Of a stretch of DNA of 64,000 nucleotides, positions 61,895 to 64,000 are shown piece by piece. Source of the stretch: Acidobacteriota bacterium (GTDB taxonomy: Bacteria > Acidobacteriota > Vicinamibacteria > Fen-336). The position numbers were made by a program, and so were the translations under genes. Each line of letters opens with the position of its first letter. Within the stretch, counting starts at the first letter, position 1. The stretch is taken from NCBI GenBank assembly GCA_016199625.1, contig JACQGI010000023.1, positions 1-64,000 of the forward strand, written 5' to 3'. The notes under the pieces are model-generated. The model ran no database searches. It saw nothing but the letters and a program-made list of their open reading frames with translations, and was not told where the DNA came from.

Positions 61895-63205
61895 TCAGAC
61901 CTCGTCCTCGGACAGGTCCTCGAAGCGGTGATAGGTCCCTTCGAAACGGACCTTGACGGAGCCCCGGCCGCGGTTGCGGTGCTTGCCCACGATGACCTCG
62001 GCCGTGCTTGAGGTCTCGTCCTCCTGGTGGAGGAGGAGGACGACGTCGGCGTCCTGCTCCTGGCTTCCCGACTCGCGGAGGTCGCTGAGCCGTGGCCGTC
62101 CGTCCTTGCGCTGCTCCGGGGCTCGGCTCAGTTGCGCCGCGGCGATGACGACCACCTCGAGGTCCTGGGCGAGCCGCTTGAGGGCCCGGCTGACACGGGC
62201 CACCTCGGCCTCGCGTGTTTCGCCACGACGGCCCGGGCCCGGGGGCAGGAGCTGCAAGTAGTCGACCATGAGGCAGTCGAGCCCGATGGCCGCTTTGACG
62301 AACCGGGCCTTGCACCGAAGCTCAAGCGGCGCAGGCGCCGAGGCCTCCACGATGAAGCGCCGCTCCTTGAGGGTCTCCGCAGCCGCGGCGATCGCGTCCC
62401 GCTCCCTGCGGAGTGGCGTCACGCCGTTGGGTTCGAAGCGGTCCGCGCGGACCCGGGCCTCGGCCAGGACCCGACGCCGGTTGATCTCGCGGGCCGACAT
62501 CTCCGCGCTGATCAGCAGCACCGTTCCGCCCTGCGCGGCGATGGCGTCCCCCAGGTTGGCGAGGAGCGTTGACTTGCCGAGGCCCGTCCGGGCCGCGACG
62601 AGAACGACTTGACCCGGCAGGAGCTGCCCGATCCGGCGATCGAGGTCTGCGATCCCGGTCTTGAAGCCCCGGCCCTCGCTCCGCGCCGAGGCCTCGAGGT
62701 CCCTGATCGCCTCCTCGATGGGCGTGGCGACGTCGAGGTTGACCTGGGCCCCGACTGCCTCGGCGACGCTCGCAAGCGCCTGCTGGCCGCGCTCCAGGAC
62801 CTCGTGGGCGTCGGCTGTGCCCGATCGCGCCATGGTGAGCATGCGCTCCGCGGCCACGGTGACGGCCCGCAGGCGGGCCCGGTCGCGGACGATCGCGACC
62901 CACGCCTCCACGTTCGAGATGCGGGGCACGCCATCGCCGAGGGAACCCACGTAGCCGACGCCGCCGGAGGCCTCGAGCTGGCCGCTCGTCAGCAGCGCGT
63001 CCCGCAGGGTGACGTGGTCGATCGGCGTGCCGGCCTCGTCGAGCTTCAGGATCGCGGACCAGATGATGCGGTGCGCGGCGCCGGCGAAGTCGGAGGGCCG
63101 CAGGGTGGCCGAGGGAAGGAGCGACGGGTTCACGAGCACGGCCCCGATGACGGTCCGCTCGGCCTCGGCGTTCTGCAGGGCCGGCGGCAAAGTGGTCGTG
63201 GTCAC
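61895..63205 (-). CDS. DnaB-like replicative DNA helicase
   Basis: QNAEAERTVIGAVLVNPSLLPSATLRPSDFAGAAHRIIW, GQVVLVAARTGLGKSTLLANLG, LISAEMSAREINRRR, DCLMVDYLQLLPPG, SDLRESGSQEQDADVVLLLHQED. Confidence 0.93.
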   Translation of the reverse strand: MTTTTLPPALQNAEAERTVIGAVLVNPSLLPSATLRPSDFAGAAHRIIWSAILKLDEAGTPIDHVTLRDALLTSGQLEASGGVGYVGSLGDGVPRISNVEAWVAIVRDRARLRAVTVAAERMLTMARSGTADAHEVLERGQQALASVAEAVGAQVNLDVATPIEEAIRDLEASARSEGRGFKTGIADLDRRIGQLLPGQVVLVAARTGLGKSTLLANLGDAIAAQGGTVLLISAEMSAREINRRRVLAEARVRADRFEPNGVTPLRRERDAIAAAAETLKERRFIVEASAPAPLELRCKARFVKAAIGLDCLMVDYLQLLPPGPGRRGETREAEVARVSRALKRLAQDLEVVVIAAAQLSRAPEQRKDGRPRLSDLRESGSQEQDADVVLLLHQEDETSSTAEVIVGKHRNRGRGSVKVRFEGTYHRFEDLSEDEV

Positions 63206-63957
63206 GCTGATCTCTTTCGCGGGTTCGGCATGGCCGTGCTCTGGTCGAGCGCGTCGAGCGCGGCCTCAAGATGCGGATCGTCGGGGGCCTCCGGACGCGC
63301 CACGCCCAGCTCGTTCGTGATCTTGTCGAGCGGGCCCTGGACCATCTCGCCGGACTGGCGGTGCCGATACGTTGGCCGGATCAGGTACTCGAAGGCCCTG
63401 TTGTGCTCCGCGCACCACCTCGCGGTCTCCGTGCTCCGGGCCTTCACGGCCTCGAAGACGGCCCGCATCTGCCCGAGGGTGTAGCCGCCGTCCAGGGCCC
63501 GCCGCGCCGCCTTGAGGTTTCCGGCCGTGTGACTCAGCCGGGTCCCGAAGACCTGGTTGTAGGCGTCCACGATGCCGGCGGTTTCGGCGTACGCGGTCTC
63601 GACGATGGCCTGCCGGTCGCGCTCGCGCTGGCGCCGCTTCCGCTCCGTGACCGTGTGATCGCGCTGGCGATACTTCAGGTAGTTCACGGCCAGGTAACCG
63701 CCGTCCACGCGGCGGACGCGACGCCCCCCCTCGGCGAGCGAGCGGCTGTGGGGATCCGGGGCCTCGAGGACGGCGAGGGCCCGCTCGACGACGTCCAGAG
63801 GAAGGTTCGCACGTCGCGCGATCCCCGGGGCCGTCGCGGGACACACGCCATCCGGGCCCGCCATCGCCAGGATGGTGATGAAGGCGATCCGGACGTCGGC
63901 GGGCTCGACCCAGAGGGACGAGTCGAGGATGTTGGTGTCGAGCTTGACGAAGGTCAC
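63202..63957 (-). CDS. Phage replication initiator/replisome organiser-like protein
   Basis: VTFVKLDTNILDSSLWVEPADVRIAFITILAMAGPDGVCPATAPGIARRANLPLDVVERALAVLEAPDPHSRS (HTH) and C-terminal AYNQVFGTRLSHTAGNLKAARRALDGGYTLGQMRAVFEAVK. Confidence 0.7.
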   Translation of the reverse strand: MTFVKLDTNILDSSLWVEPADVRIAFITILAMAGPDGVCPATAPGIARRANLPLDVVERALAVLEAPDPHSRSLAEGGRRVRRVDGGYLAVNYLKYRQRDHTVTERKRRQRERDRQAIVETAYAETAGIVDAYNQVFGTRLSHTAGNLKAARRALDGGYTLGQMRAVFEAVKARSTETARWCAEHNRAFEYLIRPTYRHRQSGEMVQGPLDKITNELGVARPEAPDDPHLEAALDALDQSTAMPNPRKRSA

Positions 63958-64000
63958 GGGCGCCGCTCCTCCCCGAGGGCCAGCAGTCCCGCGCAGACGA
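63954..64000 (-). CDS. 3' end of a further element gene (runs off the window)
   Basis: Minus-strand frame ending CAGLLALGEERRP*, with its TGA overlapping the GTG at 63957. Confidence 0.5.
   Translation of the reverse strand, partial: VCAGLLALGEERRP

Larger units (their letters stand above)
55824..64000 (-). mobile_element. Left part of a phage-like integrative element at tRNA-Cys (right end outside window)
   Basis: tRNA 3' duplicate at the boundary, then a uniformly minus-strand operon with replication initiator-like, DnaB-like and terminase genes. Confidence 0.85.

Overview
High-GC bacterial chromosomal window with two parts. Positions 1 to about 55.8 kb are core chromosome: dnaE (partial), guaA, a cupredoxin plus aa3-type cytochrome oxidase locus (ctaA, ctaB, coxB, coxA, two tandem subunit III genes, subunit IV, a CxxC membrane protein, SCO and DUF420), a very large NtrY-like kinase, NUDIX/pssA/psd, rimI/tsaB, pfkA, mutS, hsp20, an MshEN-REC-TPR protein, a CRP-type regulator, hflX/tsaC, a zinc-ribbon PilT, trmJ-like, a transglutaminase, ABC systems, ispG, gmd, a sigma54 response regulator, uvrA, pspA, ctpA and a tauC/ssuC-like ABC system. 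From about 55.82 kb to the window end is the left part of an integrated phage-like element. It starts at a 45-nt duplicated 3' half of tRNA-Cys(GCA) (minus strand) and continues as a minus-strand, translationally coupled operon with a replication initiator-like protein, a DnaB-like helicase, a large terminase and small zinc-ribbon proteins. No recognisable portal, capsid, tail or integrase gene is visible in the part seen. Main leads: the tRNA-Cys att site and its predicted right-end partner, a terminase with no head genes downstream, paired GGGCACAGNNCGGGCACA repeats and CCGTGACA repeats in the element, a perfect hairpin in the first codons of ctaA, a 24-bp divergent pfkA/tsaB promoter region with probably leaderless transcripts, a micro-uORF before the transglutaminase gene, and a sigma54-like promoter plus palindrome upstream of gmd next to a sigma54 activator. 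Everything was read by eye; no similarity search was run. Taxonomy cannot be settled from this window.
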